Of a DNA stretch of 40,530 nucleotides, positions 8,304 through 17,041 are shown piece by piece. Source of the stretch: Oscillatoriales cyanobacterium SM2_2_1 (GTDB taxonomy: Bacteria > Cyanobacteriota > Cyanobacteriia > Pseudanabaenales > Pseudanabaenaceae); contig JAAUUH010000015.1 of NCBI GenBank assembly GCA_012031145.1, positions 1 to 40,530 of the forward strand, in the 5' to 3' direction. The notes beneath the pieces are model-generated. The model was given only the letters and a program-made list of their open reading frames with translations. It ran no database searches and had not been told where the DNA came from. Position 1 is the first letter of the stretch. The number at the start of each line of letters is the position of its first letter. Position numbers and translations under genes: made by a program.

Positions 8304-8971
8304 CACACCCCCCGCACCTCGGTGCACAGCGTCCCGTCATCCCGCAAATCTATCACCCGAAAACCACACCGCCCCTGCCACTCCTGAAAACCCGTTGCGG
8401 GTGTGCCCAATAACTGGTAATGCCCCATCGTGGCTGCAAAACACCGATGCGTATGACCAAAGACAATTCCCCGCACTTGGGGAAACTTCCCGGCTAACGC
8501 CATCAGTTCGGCTCCATTCTCGAGTCGCAGTTGATTCAACCACAGCAAACCCGGTTCCTTAATCGCCATCGGATGGTGATGAAGCGCCAGTAGCGTCGGA
8601 TGATGGATATGCCGCTTCAGGTGCGATCGCGCCGTTGCCAACTCCACCGACCCCGTCGCCGAGTCTAAACATAAAAGATGCCATCGCCCCAGCGCCAAGA
8701 CTGGCGGCAGCCGCCAACACTGACCCCAATCATGGTTGCCATACATCACAAACACAGGTACGGTTGACCCCTCAATCACTGAGTGGAAGAGCTCGTAGGA
8801 AGCTTTACCCCCTTGGTCGCTCACATCCCCCGTAATCAAAATCCAATCCGGCATCAACGCTAGCGCTGCCTGCCAGACGCGGCGAAAATTTGCAAACACA
8901 GGACAGCCTCGAAGCCACTCCCCCGCGGTCTCTCCCAAATGCAGATCCGTTAGTTGTACCAAACGTCCCAT
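8303..8971 (-). CDS. Calcineurin-like metallophosphoesterase (CpdA/Icc-like)
   Basis: 222-residue dinuclear-metal phosphoesterase. All five signature blocks are present: DLHLG near residue 8, ITGDVSD, YGNHDWG, LALHHHPM and FGHTHR. Relatives include 3',5'-cyclic nucleotide phosphodiesterases (CpdA/Icc); the substrate here is not determinable. No signal peptide, so probably cytosolic. It sits inside the B12 uptake operon, 2 bp after the receptor stop and overlapping the btuF-like start by ATGA, so it is almost certainly co-expressed and under riboswitch control. One possible role is cleaving a phosphoester released during corrinoid salvage; this is inference from position only. Confidence 0.88.
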   Translation of the reverse strand: MGRLVQLTDLHLGETAGEWLRGCPVFANFRRVWQAALALMPDWILITGDVSDQGGKASYELFHSVIEGSTVPVFVMYGNHDWGQCWRLPPVLALGRWHLLCLDSATGSVELATARSHLKRHIHHPTLLALHHHPMAIKEPGLLWLNQLRLENGAELMALAGKFPQVRGIVFGHTHRCFAATMGHYQLLGTPATGFQEWQGRCGFRVIDLRDDGTLCTEVRGV

Positions 8972-8973
8972 AG

Positions 8974-10998
8974 CTAGAAGTTCGCCCTTCCCCCTAGGCG
9001 GAGCGATCGCCCCAGGTTGGGAAACCCCGGGAAAAGCTGAAACCGCTCCTCAAAGAGGTTCTCCACGCCACCATCAATGGAAAAATTGGACGTGATAGGA
9101 ATGTTAAACCGCACATCCACCGTACTGTAGCCCGATAGAAATTCCGTATTGGTATTATTCACCGGAACAGCACTCACCGAGCGCAAAAATAGACCAATAA
9201 ACCACCCTTCGACATTGCGATAGGACACCCCCAAGTTAAGAACGTCCCGACCGCGAAAGGAAACCTCTCGACCGATAATGGCAGAATTACGATCCTCCGT
9301 AATCCGTGGATCCGTATTCGTGTAATTGGCTGAGAAGAAGAGATTGGGCATCACCTGCACATCCAGTGCCACTTCCACTCCCGTGGCCCGCACCTGACCA
9401 ATGTTCTCAAACGTTCCCAAAAAGCCAGGCAGCGGTCGAAATGCCACCAGATTGGAAATCTCATTAATAAAATAGGTGAAGCGCAAAAGACCAATATCCC
9501 CTAACTTCTGGTCCACACCCAAATCATAGCTATTGCCAATTTCAGGCAGAAGACTGGAATTGCCGACAAAGAAAATGTTGGGCGAGAATAACTCCACGGC
9601 TGTGGGCACTCGGAAATTGCGAATGTAATTAGCTCTGAGAATCGTCGAGTCTGTTACTGCCACCTTCAATCCCACCGATGGACTGGTCACTGAGCCATTT
9701 ACCAAGCTATTGAAATCCTGTCGCAAGCCCACGCTCAAGGTCGAGTCCTGAGCAAACTCCCAGGCATACTGGGCCAATAATGCTCCTTGGGAAATGTTGG
9801 CATCCAGGGGATTAGCCGGAAAGAGACCACCAAACTCCTCCTGGACACTGCGGGTAGACCGATAGTCAAAACCATAGATCAACGTTTGGGTGGGGGCAAT
9901 CTGCCAGCGATGCTGGACTTGAGTTCCCACTGATGTCTGGCGATCATCAAAAATCGGCGCACCGAATGCATTCAAAGGGTTTTGATTCCGAGAATAGAGG
10001 CTATCGTAGTAAACTCTCGCGGTCAGTACCGAATCATTCCCTTCACCCAACTTCTGCTCCAAGCTGAAGTCCGTGAATAGTTCATCAGTAAACTTCCGTG
10101 CCTGGGGATTGAGGGAATTGAAAGCCCCAATGCTAGGCGGTGGCACCGCCACACCTCCAGCCGTCCCCTGAACTTTGCTCAAATAGGCGCTATTGAACCG
10201 GAGAAGGGTGCGATCGCTCGGGGTGACCGTAAACTGGAAACGAACATTATTAAAAAGGGCATCACTATTGGGAAACCCATCCCTGAAATTCGCTTCAGGA
10301 ACCACCCGCACCCCATTATTTTGGACCTGTGTACGGTTGTAGCTCAGTAAAAATGCCACCTGATCTTCCCTGGCGCCCACCGTCACAGATTGGGTATTGA
10401 GTCCATTATCCCCCACCTCTACTTGGGCAGAAAAGGTGGATCGGTCTGGCGTTCCCGTGGTGATAATGTTAATAATGCCACCGATTGCGCTAGAGCCGTA
10501 GAGCGTAGAGCCACCGCCGGGAATCACCTCAATGCGCTCCACCAGTTCCGTCGTGATTTCCGATAAATCAAACGCTCCATTGTTCAAATTATTAATCGGA
10601 CGGCCATCCAATAGAATCAGCACCTGTGCCGTGTTAGAACCCCGAATAAACGTTCCAGACAGGGCATTGACTTCAGTGCCCACGGTGCCATCCACATTCA
10701 AACCCGGCAGAAAGCGCAGCGCTTCCCGAACTGTTCGCGCACCTTGGTTCCGAATCTCCTCGCGAGTGATGGTGTAGGCCGGACGGGTAGAATCCCGCAG
10801 CGTGCCTTCAGTGCGGAATGGAGTCGAGAGCGGACGATTGAGAATTTGCTCCGTCACCGTCAACTCAATATCATCAGTTCTAGAATCCGGACTAGGCTGA
10901 CCATGGGCTACGGCCGACCACAAACCCATCCCAAGCACAAATACTATTGACGCTAGAGAACCCAAGCTCTCCCGCGCCGGGAAATCAACCGATACCAT
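8974..10998 (-). CDS. btuB: TonB-dependent outer-membrane receptor, probable vitamin B12 receptor (BtuB-like)
   Basis: Outer-membrane active transporter of 674 residues from ATG 10998. It has a signal peptide (hydrophobic SLASIVFVLGMGLWSAVAHG), a possible TonB box near ELTVTEQIL, a plug domain (TVREALRFLPGL, FIRGSNTAQVLILLDG, VERIEVIPGGGSTLYG) and a beta-barrel ending in Phe (GGRANF). The frame opens upstream at GTG 11073, but that start and the ATG after it lie inside the riboswitch core; ATG 10998 follows GAGG at a good spacing (11005-11008) and puts the signal peptide first. First gene of the operon with the phosphoesterase and btuF/btuC-like genes. Ligand B12 is inferred from the riboswitch and neighbours. 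Confidence 0.9.
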   Translation of the reverse strand: MVSVDFPARESLGSLASIVFVLGMGLWSAVAHGQPSPDSRTDDIELTVTEQILNRPLSTPFRTEGTLRDSTRPAYTITREEIRNQGARTVREALRFLPGLNVDGTVGTEVNALSGTFIRGSNTAQVLILLDGRPINNLNNGAFDLSEITTELVERIEVIPGGGSTLYGSSAIGGIINIITTGTPDRSTFSAQVEVGDNGLNTQSVTVGAREDQVAFLLSYNRTQVQNNGVRVVPEANFRDGFPNSDALFNNVRFQFTVTPSDRTLLRFNSAYLSKVQGTAGGVAVPPPSIGAFNSLNPQARKFTDELFTDFSLEQKLGEGNDSVLTARVYYDSLYSRNQNPLNAFGAPIFDDRQTSVGTQVQHRWQIAPTQTLIYGFDYRSTRSVQEEFGGLFPANPLDANISQGALLAQYAWEFAQDSTLSVGLRQDFNSLVNGSVTSPSVGLKVAVTDSTILRANYIRNFRVPTAVELFSPNIFFVGNSSLLPEIGNSYDLGVDQKLGDIGLLRFTYFINEISNLVAFRPLPGFLGTFENIGQVRATGVEVALDVQVMPNLFFSANYTNTDPRITEDRNSAIIGREVSFRGRDVLNLGVSYRNVEGWFIGLFLRSVSAVPVNNTNTEFLSGYSTVDVRFNIPITSNFSIDGGVENLFEERFQLFPGFPNLGRSLRLGGRANF

Positions 10999-11004
10999 TC
11001 CGTA

Positions 11005-11155
11005 CCTCGCAGAAAGTGTTATGTCTGTAACGAAATGGCGGGCATTCTGACTTAGATCCAAAGGATCCATCACAGCTGCGGGACAGTGACGGACTTACAC
11101 CGTGCTTTCCCCGTTTCCTTCTGTAGCTGCTCCTACAGAAACCACTTCACAATAG
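11005..11155 (-). promoter_or_regulatory. Cobalamin (AdoCbl-class) riboswitch
   Basis: Read on the minus strand, this leader contains the conserved cobalamin-riboswitch core: GGAAACGGGGAAAGCACGG, then TGTAAGTCCGTCACTGTCCC, then GCAGCTGTGATGG, followed by AAGTCAGAATGCCCGCC (the CAGA...CTGCC-type element) and a terminal CTGCGAGG. The 5' part forms a hairpin, TTCTGTAG with CTACAGAA. The GAGG at its 3' edge (11005-11008) is the ribosome-binding site of the receptor gene at 10998, so B12 binding probably blocks translation initiation of the whole uptake operon. The boundaries are approximate. Confidence 0.9.
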
Positions 11156-11254
11156 TCATCATCACAAAATTCTTCTATAACGCTAAAGAAATTCACAAAT
11201 ATTAATACTCCTCCGGGCTGTCGAGCTTCCGCCCCTAGAAGGATGGAAAGATGT

Positions 11255-11272
11255 GAAACATTTCGTTACATT
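11255..11272 (+). promoter_or_regulatory. Candidate HLR1 (RpaB) box upstream of hli
   Basis: GAAACATT-TC-GTTACATT matches the HLR1 pattern (two GTTACAWW half-sites separated by 2 nt) with a perfect second half and two mismatches in the first. It ends 27 bp before the hli ATG. HLR1 boxes bound by the response regulator RpaB are known at hli and other high-light genes in cyanobacteria. A further ATGTAA downstream (TTACAT-5-ATGTAA, 11266-11282) makes a second, inverted arrangement. Confidence 0.55.
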
Positions 11273-11299
11273 TGTGATGTAAGAATTTTTGATGACATC

Positions 11300-11515
11300 A
11301 TGGCACAACAAAAAACAATCGTGGATGATCGCGGGCTGCTGAATAATTTCGCCTATGAGCCTCCAGTATATATAGACGAGGAGCAGCGCGTAGGCTTCAC
11401 GGAATTCGCAGAAAAATGGAACGGGCGCTTCGCCATGATTGGTTTTGTACTGCTGCTGGTGATTGAGTATGGTGCGGATCAGGGATTCGTTAGCCTGATG
11501 CGCTCCATTGGCTAA
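11300..11515 (+). CDS. hli: High-light-inducible protein (HLIP/SCP family)
   Basis: Single-helix chlorophyll a/b-binding-like protein of thylakoid membranes, protecting photosystems and chlorophyll intermediates under excess light. 71 residues from ATG 11300; an in-frame ATG at 11243 would add a 19-residue tail without family character and would absorb the candidate HLR1 promoter, so I reject it. The ExxNGRxAMxGF chlorophyll-binding motif is intact at residues 38-49 (EKWNGRFAMIGF) at the start of the single membrane helix. It is monocistronic, with a strong terminator 33 bp after the stop, and is divergent from the B12 operon. Confidence 0.93.
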   Translation: MAQQKTIVDDRGLLNNFAYEPPVYIDEEQRVGFTEFAEKWNGRFAMIGFVLLLVIEYGADQGFVSLMRSIG

Positions 11516-11547
11516 GCCCTAGGTTGATTGTTGAGATAGGTTATCGC

Positions 11548-11579
11548 AAGGAAGTGGGTGGAATCCCTCTTCCTTTTTT
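11548..11579 (+). terminator. Rho-independent terminator after hli
   Basis: Stem AAGGAAG-T-GGG pairs with CCC-T-CTTCCTT around a short loop (TGGAAT), followed directly by a run of T. A strong, well-placed terminator 33 bp beyond the hli stop codon. Confidence 0.85.
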
Positions 11580-11617
11580 GGCTGGCTGACGATACACAGG
11601 CTCCACCCACCGGCTCC

Positions 11618-12103
11618 CTAGGTCTTTGGCTCTGCTTGACCGAGAATGGAACGGTTAAGTTCAAGGATGGGACAGAGCAAGTTAGCTACTTCCTTGGGTA
11701 AAAGCTGCTGCACCACTGTTTGCATGTCCCGATAGGTGATGTCGCAAATTTTCTGAGTGCCAAAGGCTTGCATTAGGGTCTGAAACCAGAGGAGAAATTT
11801 CTCCCGTAGCATCTCTGTGTCATTGAGCAGCATGGCCACCGCAGAGTGGCGGAGAACGCGGATGGTGTCCTGTTTCCACTTAGTGCTGAGATCTTCTTTG
11901 CCACGCTTGAAGATGTTAGGGTCACTCGCCAAGATCCTGGACTGAAGCTGTTCAATAATTTGCCGCTCCGACTCCTTGACCTGATCGTAGGCGCTGAGGC
12001 GCAGCCGATAGGTTTGCACGTATTCGTCAATGAAGGATAGATCGGTGTCATCGATATAGCCCTTTTCAACTTCGGTGGTGATGTCTTGAAATTTACTGAA
12101 CAT
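11618..12103 (-). CDS. Phycobilisome-fold (allophycocyanin-like) protein without a bilin cysteine
   Basis: 161 residues from ATG 12103, mostly helical; the segment DTIRVLRHSAVAMLLND and the following LLLWFQTLMQAFG resemble the globin-like phycobiliprotein fold, and an annotation as 'phycobilisome protein' is usual for this cyanobacterial family. The only cysteines (in KICDIT and LLCPIL) are not at the usual chromophore position before the conserved LR-D region, so it probably carries no bilin and may be structural or regulatory. An in-frame ATG at 12154 would add 17 non-conserved residues. It is convergent with hli. The fold assignment is from remembered family pattern and is moderately sure. 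Confidence 0.6.
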   Translation of the reverse strand: MFSKFQDITTEVEKGYIDDTDLSFIDEYVQTYRLRLSAYDQVKESERQIIEQLQSRILASDPNIFKRGKEDLSTKWKQDTIRVLRHSAVAMLLNDTEMLREKFLLWFQTLMQAFGTQKICDITYRDMQTVVQQLLPKEVANLLCPILELNRSILGQAEPKT

Positions 12104-12292
12104 GCCTTTGCCCCAAAGTATGTGGTAATTTTTTTGATTCCCTATTCCTAACATAGGGGTGGGCGATCAGCAATTGAGAACTGGCGCAAATGAAGAGCTT
12201 TTAACAATTGTTCTTCATAATTCTTGGAGTCAGCTCCGGGTGTCAGATTTAGGGGATGCTATACTTTTGGGCGCAATTGTTTTGATGGGTTT

Positions 12293-12814
12293 ATGGCGCT
12301 ATTGGATCGACACGGACGGCTCTGGGGCAAGGTTAGTCTCCTGGATCTGGGAGTAGTGGTGGTAGTGTTGATCGCCTTGGCAGGATTGCTCTTGGTGCCG
12401 GGGAATAATGGATACTCCATTGCCCAGTTGGTGACGGCGGAAACCAAGCCAGTGACGGTGGAGATGATTGCCCGCGGACTAAGTGCTATGGCACCGGAAG
12501 GTCTCATCAAGGCGGGCGATCGCGTCAGTTTGGTAATTCGTAACCAACCCCGCGGTCAAATTGTGCTCAAAGGGGTGCGCTTTTCTACGCCGAAGGTGTT
12601 GGTGGCTAAGCCCGATGGGACCATTGCCAATCTCCCGGATCCTAGGGCCCAGGAAACCAGTCAAACGGATGTGATTTTGACCCTAGAGGCCAATGCCCAA
12701 GTGACCAGCGATGGGGTGGTATTTGGTAACGAAAAAATCAAGGTGGGAACTTCTCTAGATATTGAAGCACCTAACTATATTGTCCGAGGTAGTGCTATGG
12801 CTGTGACCTATTAG
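12293..12814 (+). CDS. DUF4330 domain protein, single-pass membrane
   Basis: 173 residues from ATG 12293 (MALLDRHGRLWGKVSLLDLG...). One membrane helix at about residues 15-38 is followed by a beta-rich soluble part (KPVTVEMIARGLSAM, GDRVSLVIRNQPRG). This matches DUF4330, widespread in cyanobacteria and of unknown function. The first in-frame start at 12224 would add 23 atypical residues. The kinase gene begins 17 bp downstream, so co-transcription is likely. No enzymatic motif is visible. Confidence 0.8.
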   Translation: MALLDRHGRLWGKVSLLDLGVVVVVLIALAGLLLVPGNNGYSIAQLVTAETKPVTVEMIARGLSAMAPEGLIKAGDRVSLVIRNQPRGQIVLKGVRFSTPKVLVAKPDGTIANLPDPRAQETSQTDVILTLEANAQVTSDGVVFGNEKIKVGTSLDIEAPNYIVRGSAMAVTY

Positions 12815-12831
12815 TTGGTTTTACTGTTTTG

Positions 12832-14676
12832 ATGCTAGAACCTTTGCCCACTGGAACTGTTTTACGCGATCGCTATGCGGTTCTCTCGGTGCTGGGGCAG
12901 GGCGGGATGGGGCGCACCTACTTGGCACAGGATCGGGAACGTTTTTCAGAGCATTGTGTGGTTAAAGAATTTACGCTGATGGGGGCATCTCTAGAGATCT
13001 TAGAAAAGGCCAAGGAGCTATTCCAGCGAGAAGCTAATGTTTTGTATCAGCTTCGCCATCCCCAAATTCCCCAGTTCCGCGGGGTGTTTGAATCCGATGG
13101 ACGGATGTTTTTAGTCCAGGACTATGTGGAAGGTAAGACCTATCGGGCGTTGTTAATGGAGCGCTTGGGAATGGGGCAGATGTTTACGGAAGCGGAGATT
13201 GTGACGCTACTGGAGCAGATTCTGCCGGTGCTGAGTTATATCCACCAGCGGGACATTATTCATCGCGATATTTCTCCAGAAAATTTGATGGAGCGATCGC
13301 CCGATCGGGTGCCCGTACTGATTGATTTCGGGGTGGTGCAGGCGGCCCAGGGGCAGATGACTTCCGAGTTAGGGGTGCCAGCTTCAACGGTGGCGGGCAA
13401 GATGGGGTTTGCACCGCCAGAGCAGCTCCAGTCGGGTAGTGCCTATGCCAGCAGCGACCTCTATGCCTTGGCAGCGACAGTATTGGTCTTGCTGACGGGT
13501 AAGGAGCCTACCGACCTATTCGACAGCGTGAACTTGACGTGGCGTTGGCAGGAGTTTGTTTCGGTGGGGGCTCCGTTGGCGCGGGTCTTGGACAAAATGC
13601 TGAGCTATCGCCCGGCCCAGCGGTACCGCAACGCCGAGGAAGTGATCCAAGCGCTGCTGATGGTGCAGGCATCCCAGTCCCAGGTAAAAACCTTCGCCGT
13701 GGGGGGACAGGGGGCACTGCAACAAACTTTAGCAGCTTTGCCCCAAGCTGCGCCGGCTATCTCTTCAGATCGCTCGGTGAACCCTACTCCCAAGAGCGGC
13801 CCCACGACAGCAAACGGCGGCGGAATTCCCTGGTATTTGGGAGTGCTGTTGGTGGTTGTGGCGGGGATTGGTTCTTGGGGGGTAACGTCTGTGATCTATG
13901 ACCGCGGGCGATCGGTTCCCCCCCCGGTAGTGGAGTCGACAGCGACAGCTGAGCCCAGTCCGGAGCCCACACCGACGCCCCAGCCGACGACGATCAACCA
14001 ATCTCTGACCTTTAGCCCCAGGGGAGAGGGGCTATTGGTGGCGAACCGAACGGGGAGCCTCGAGAATGGGCAAACCCTACGATTTCGGCTGGAGGCGGAG
14101 GCCAATCAAGTGCTAACGGTTTCGGTAACCGGTATTGGCACGATGCAGCTATCGGTGCGAGACGGTGATCAAAAGCCCCTAGATGACCGTGCCACCAATA
14201 ACGAAGTGGGGTATTGGCGGGGTATCCTTCCGACATCGGGAGTCTATTTTGTGACGATCCGGACAGCCCCCAATGTGACAGCAGCAGAGTATAAGCTGGA
14301 AGTAACATTAACCAATCCTAAGCCGACACCTACCCCGGAGCCAGCACCGACTACGGAGCCACCACCGGAGCCAACGGCTCCGCCCGATCGCCAAGTGGAG
14401 ACCCGCACTTTGACTAGCCCGGTAGTTGAAGACGTTTTAACCCCAACTCAGGATGTGCGCTACCGTGTGGAGATGCTGGAGGGACAACTTCTGGGGGTTG
14501 AAGTTGAGGGGGGTGTGCGCGTGGAGGTCTATGCGCCCAATGGGGGTTTGGTTTGGAATACGTCTGGGGGCAACCGTCAGGTAATTTCAGGTACCAGCGT
14601 TGGCACCTACGAAATTCGGATCACGGGCGATCGCCCCGAAGATATTCCCTACCGTTTGACCGTGACCAGAGAGTAA
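12832..14676 (+). CDS. Membrane Ser/Thr protein kinase (Hanks type) with extracytoplasmic beta-sandwich repeats
   Basis: 614 residues. The N-terminal kinase domain has GQGGMG glycine loop at 22-27, Lys45 in VVKEF, HRDISPEN at 144-151 and DFG at 165-167, so it should be active; Ser replaces the usual Lys of HRDxKxxN, a variant seen in cyanobacterial kinases. A membrane helix at about 332-354 is followed by a Thr/Pro-rich linker and two beta-rich domains resembling bacterial pre-peptidase C-terminal (PPC) sandwiches, joined by another Pro/Thr linker. No PASTA domains. The start is ATG 12832; a TTG one codon earlier is possible. It sits between DUF4330 and the helicase gene, 4 bp from the latter. 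The signal sensed is unknown. Confidence 0.92.
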   Translation: MLEPLPTGTVLRDRYAVLSVLGQGGMGRTYLAQDRERFSEHCVVKEFTLMGASLEILEKAKELFQREANVLYQLRHPQIPQFRGVFESDGRMFLVQDYVEGKTYRALLMERLGMGQMFTEAEIVTLLEQILPVLSYIHQRDIIHRDISPENLMERSPDRVPVLIDFGVVQAAQGQMTSELGVPASTVAGKMGFAPPEQLQSGSAYASSDLYALAATVLVLLTGKEPTDLFDSVNLTWRWQEFVSVGAPLARVLDKMLSYRPAQRYRNAEEVIQALLMVQASQSQVKTFAVGGQGALQQTLAALPQAAPAISSDRSVNPTPKSGPTTANGGGIPWYLGVLLVVVAGIGSWGVTSVIYDRGRSVPPPVVESTATAEPSPEPTPTPQPTTINQSLTFSPRGEGLLVANRTGSLENGQTLRFRLEAEANQVLTVSVTGIGTMQLSVRDGDQKPLDDRATNNEVGYWRGILPTSGVYFVTIRTAPNVTAAEYKLEVTLTNPKPTPTPEPAPTTEPPPEPTAPPDRQVETRTLTSPVVEDVLTPTQDVRYRVEMLEGQLLGVEVEGGVRVEVYAPNGGLVWNTSGGNRQVISGTSVGTYEIRITGDRPEDIPYRLTVTRE

Positions 14677-14680
14677 GACT

Positions 14681-17041
14681 ATGACGTTTTTGAAGCAACT
14701 TAATCCTGCCCAGCAGCGGGCTGCTAGCCATCGAGATGGACCGATGCTGGTGGTGGCCGGGGCAGGATCGGGAAAAACTCGCACCCTCACCTATCGGATT
14801 GCCAATTTACTGCTGAACCACCAAGTAGCGCCGGAATCTATTTTGGCGGTGACCTTTACCAATAAGGCCGCTAAGGAGATGAACGAGCGGATTGAAGGGC
14901 TCCTACTGCGGGAACTATCTCGACCGGAAACCGGTAAGGAACTATCGGAGTTAAGCGAGGCGGATGTCAAAAGACTGCGGGGTCGGGTGCGGAAGCGCTA
15001 TCTCAACAGCTTTGACCTACACGGGTTGTGGATGGGCACCTTTCACAGCATGTGCTGTCGGCTATTGCGGTTAGAAATTGAGCTGTACCGCGATCCCCAA
15101 GGGCGAAGTTGGCAGAGGACGTTTTCGATTTTTGATGAATCGGATGCCCAGTCCCTGGTAAAGGATATTGTGATCAATCGGCTGCGGCTGGATGAAAAAA
15201 AGTTTGAGCCCCGATCACTGCGCTATGCCATCAGTCACGCCAAAAATCTGGGGTGGACTCCCGATGCCTACGAGCGCCATAGTGAGGATGCGGTGTTACG
15301 GAAGCGGGCGATCGCTGAAGTTTATCGGCTTTACCAGGAAAGTTTGGTTCTCAACAATGCCCTCGATTTCGATGATTTGATTTTCATGCCGGTGTTACTG
15401 TTTCAGCAGCACCCCCTAGTATTGCAACGCTGGCACGGGCGATTTCAGCACATTTTGGTGGATGAATATCAGGATACCAACCGCACCCAGTATGAGTTAA
15501 TTCGGCTACTGACAACGGGAGGAGTGCCCAACTTCAGTGCTTGGGAGGAACGCTCGGTATTCGTGGTAGGGGACGCCGATCAATCCATCTACAGTTTTCG
15601 GTCGGCGGATTTTACGATTTTGATGGAGTTTCAATCCTCCTTTGGCGATCGCCTGTCCGATGACCGTACCCAGACTATGATCAAACTGGAGGACAACTAC
15701 CGCTCGGTAGCCAATATTCTCCAAGTGGCCAACCATCTCATTGCCCACAACACGGAACGCATTGATAAGGTGTTGCGCCCAACGCGGGAAGCGGGCGATC
15801 GCGTGCGGATGTTCTGTGCCGAACATGAGCTAGCCGAAGCCGACTATGTGCTTAACCAAATCCGCACCATTCACCGGCAGATGGCCCAAAGTCACTACGG
15901 GCATTTTGCCATTCTCTATCGCACCAATGCCCAGTCACGCACCCTCGAAGAGAGCCTCGTTCGTGCCAGTATTCCCTACCGGGTGGTGGGGGGGTTGCGG
16001 TTCTATGATCGCAAAGAGGTTAAGGATATTTTGGCCTACCTGCGGGTGTTGGTAAACCCCGCCGACTCTCTGAGTTTGTTGCGGATTATCAATGTCCCCC
16101 GGCGGGGAATTGGGCAATCAACCCTCGATAAACTCACCCTCGCTGCCCAAGAGCTAGGGATCTCCCTTTGGCAGGTGCTCACGGATGAGACCACGGTTAA
16201 AACCCTGGCCGGACGAACCGCTAGAAGTATTCTCACCCTAATGACGGCCTTTCAAAACTGGCGATCGCTGCTCCAAGAAGGATTGAGCGCGGTGGAGATC
16301 ATGCAGCGGGTGCTTAAGGAATCGGGCTATAGCGCTGACCTGCAAGGACAGGGCACCGATGAGGCCCAGGAGCGCCTGCAAAACCTCAATGAACTCGTCA
16401 ATGCCGCCCAGCAGTATGCCGAAGAAAACGAAGACCCCTCCCTAGAAGCCTTTTTAGCCAATGCTGCCCTTGCCTCCAGCCTCGACGAATCCGCCGATGA
16501 GCAGCAAAAAGTCACCCTGATGACCCTCCATGCCGCCAAGGGGCTGGAGTTTCCGGTAGTGTTTCTGGTGGGGGTCGAGCAGGGGCTATTCCCCAGCTAT
16601 CGCTCCCTGAATGACCCCGCCGCCCTCGAGGAGGAGCGCCGTTTAATGTACGTGGGTATTACCCGCGCCCAAGAATATCTGTACCTTTGCCATGCCCAAG
16701 CCCGACGACTTTATGGGGGTAGTCGGGACTACACCACCCCATCCCAGTTTCTGGCAGAACTGCCCGAGGAATACTTGGTGGATGTGAGTGCCGTTCCCAG
16801 TCGGGCGCAGCGTAGCGCCAACCGTCAGCATAGTTTGGTTGCCGAGGAGCAGCGCCGCCAAGCTCAGCCGAGCAGTGTCGTGGACTGGAAAGCGGGCGAT
16901 CGCCTCAATCACCGGGATTTTGGCATCGGGGAGGTCGTTAGTGTGATGGGGGTTGGCAAAAAATCCTTCATCACCGTTTCCTTTAGCGCTAAGGGCAAGC
17001 GAATCCTTGATCCACGCCTCGCCCCCATCGAGCCGATCTAA
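14681..17041 (+). CDS. pcrA: UvrD/PcrA-type ATP-dependent DNA helicase
   Basis: 786-residue superfamily 1A 3'-5' helicase acting in nucleotide-excision repair, replication and removal of RecA filaments. Motif I GAGSGKT at 27-33, motif Ia TFTNKAAKEM, motif II DEYQDTN at 261-267, motif III VVGDADQSIYSFR, motif V TLMTLHAAKGLEF and motif VI EERRLMYVGITRA are all intact. The C-terminal region (GDRLNHRDFGIGEVVSV) is the Tudor-like domain that contacts RNA polymerase in PcrA/UvrD. It begins 4 bp after the kinase stop and ends the DUF4330-kinase-helicase group. PcrA and UvrD cannot be cleanly separated by sequence in this phylum. Confidence 0.95.
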   Translation: MTFLKQLNPAQQRAASHRDGPMLVVAGAGSGKTRTLTYRIANLLLNHQVAPESILAVTFTNKAAKEMNERIEGLLLRELSRPETGKELSELSEADVKRLRGRVRKRYLNSFDLHGLWMGTFHSMCCRLLRLEIELYRDPQGRSWQRTFSIFDESDAQSLVKDIVINRLRLDEKKFEPRSLRYAISHAKNLGWTPDAYERHSEDAVLRKRAIAEVYRLYQESLVLNNALDFDDLIFMPVLLFQQHPLVLQRWHGRFQHILVDEYQDTNRTQYELIRLLTTGGVPNFSAWEERSVFVVGDADQSIYSFRSADFTILMEFQSSFGDRLSDDRTQTMIKLEDNYRSVANILQVANHLIAHNTERIDKVLRPTREAGDRVRMFCAEHELAEADYVLNQIRTIHRQMAQSHYGHFAILYRTNAQSRTLEESLVRASIPYRVVGGLRFYDRKEVKDILAYLRVLVNPADSLSLLRIINVPRRGIGQSTLDKLTLAAQELGISLWQVLTDETTVKTLAGRTARSILTLMTAFQNWRSLLQEGLSAVEIMQRVLKESGYSADLQGQGTDEAQERLQNLNELVNAAQQYAEENEDPSLEAFLANAALASSLDESADEQQKVTLMTLHAAKGLEFPVVFLVGVEQGLFPSYRSLNDPAALEEERRLMYVGITRAQEYLYLCHAQARRLYGGSRDYTTPSQFLAELPEEYLVDVSAVPSRAQRSANRQHSLVAEEQRRQAQPSSVVDWKAGDRLNHRDFGIGEVVSVMGVGKKSFITVSFSAKGKRILDPRLAPIEPI

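Noticed and set aside
7825-8340. 171-residue minus-strand frame inside the btuF-like gene
   Set aside because: Gly/Ser/Arg-rich shadow in another phase of a gene with clear family features.
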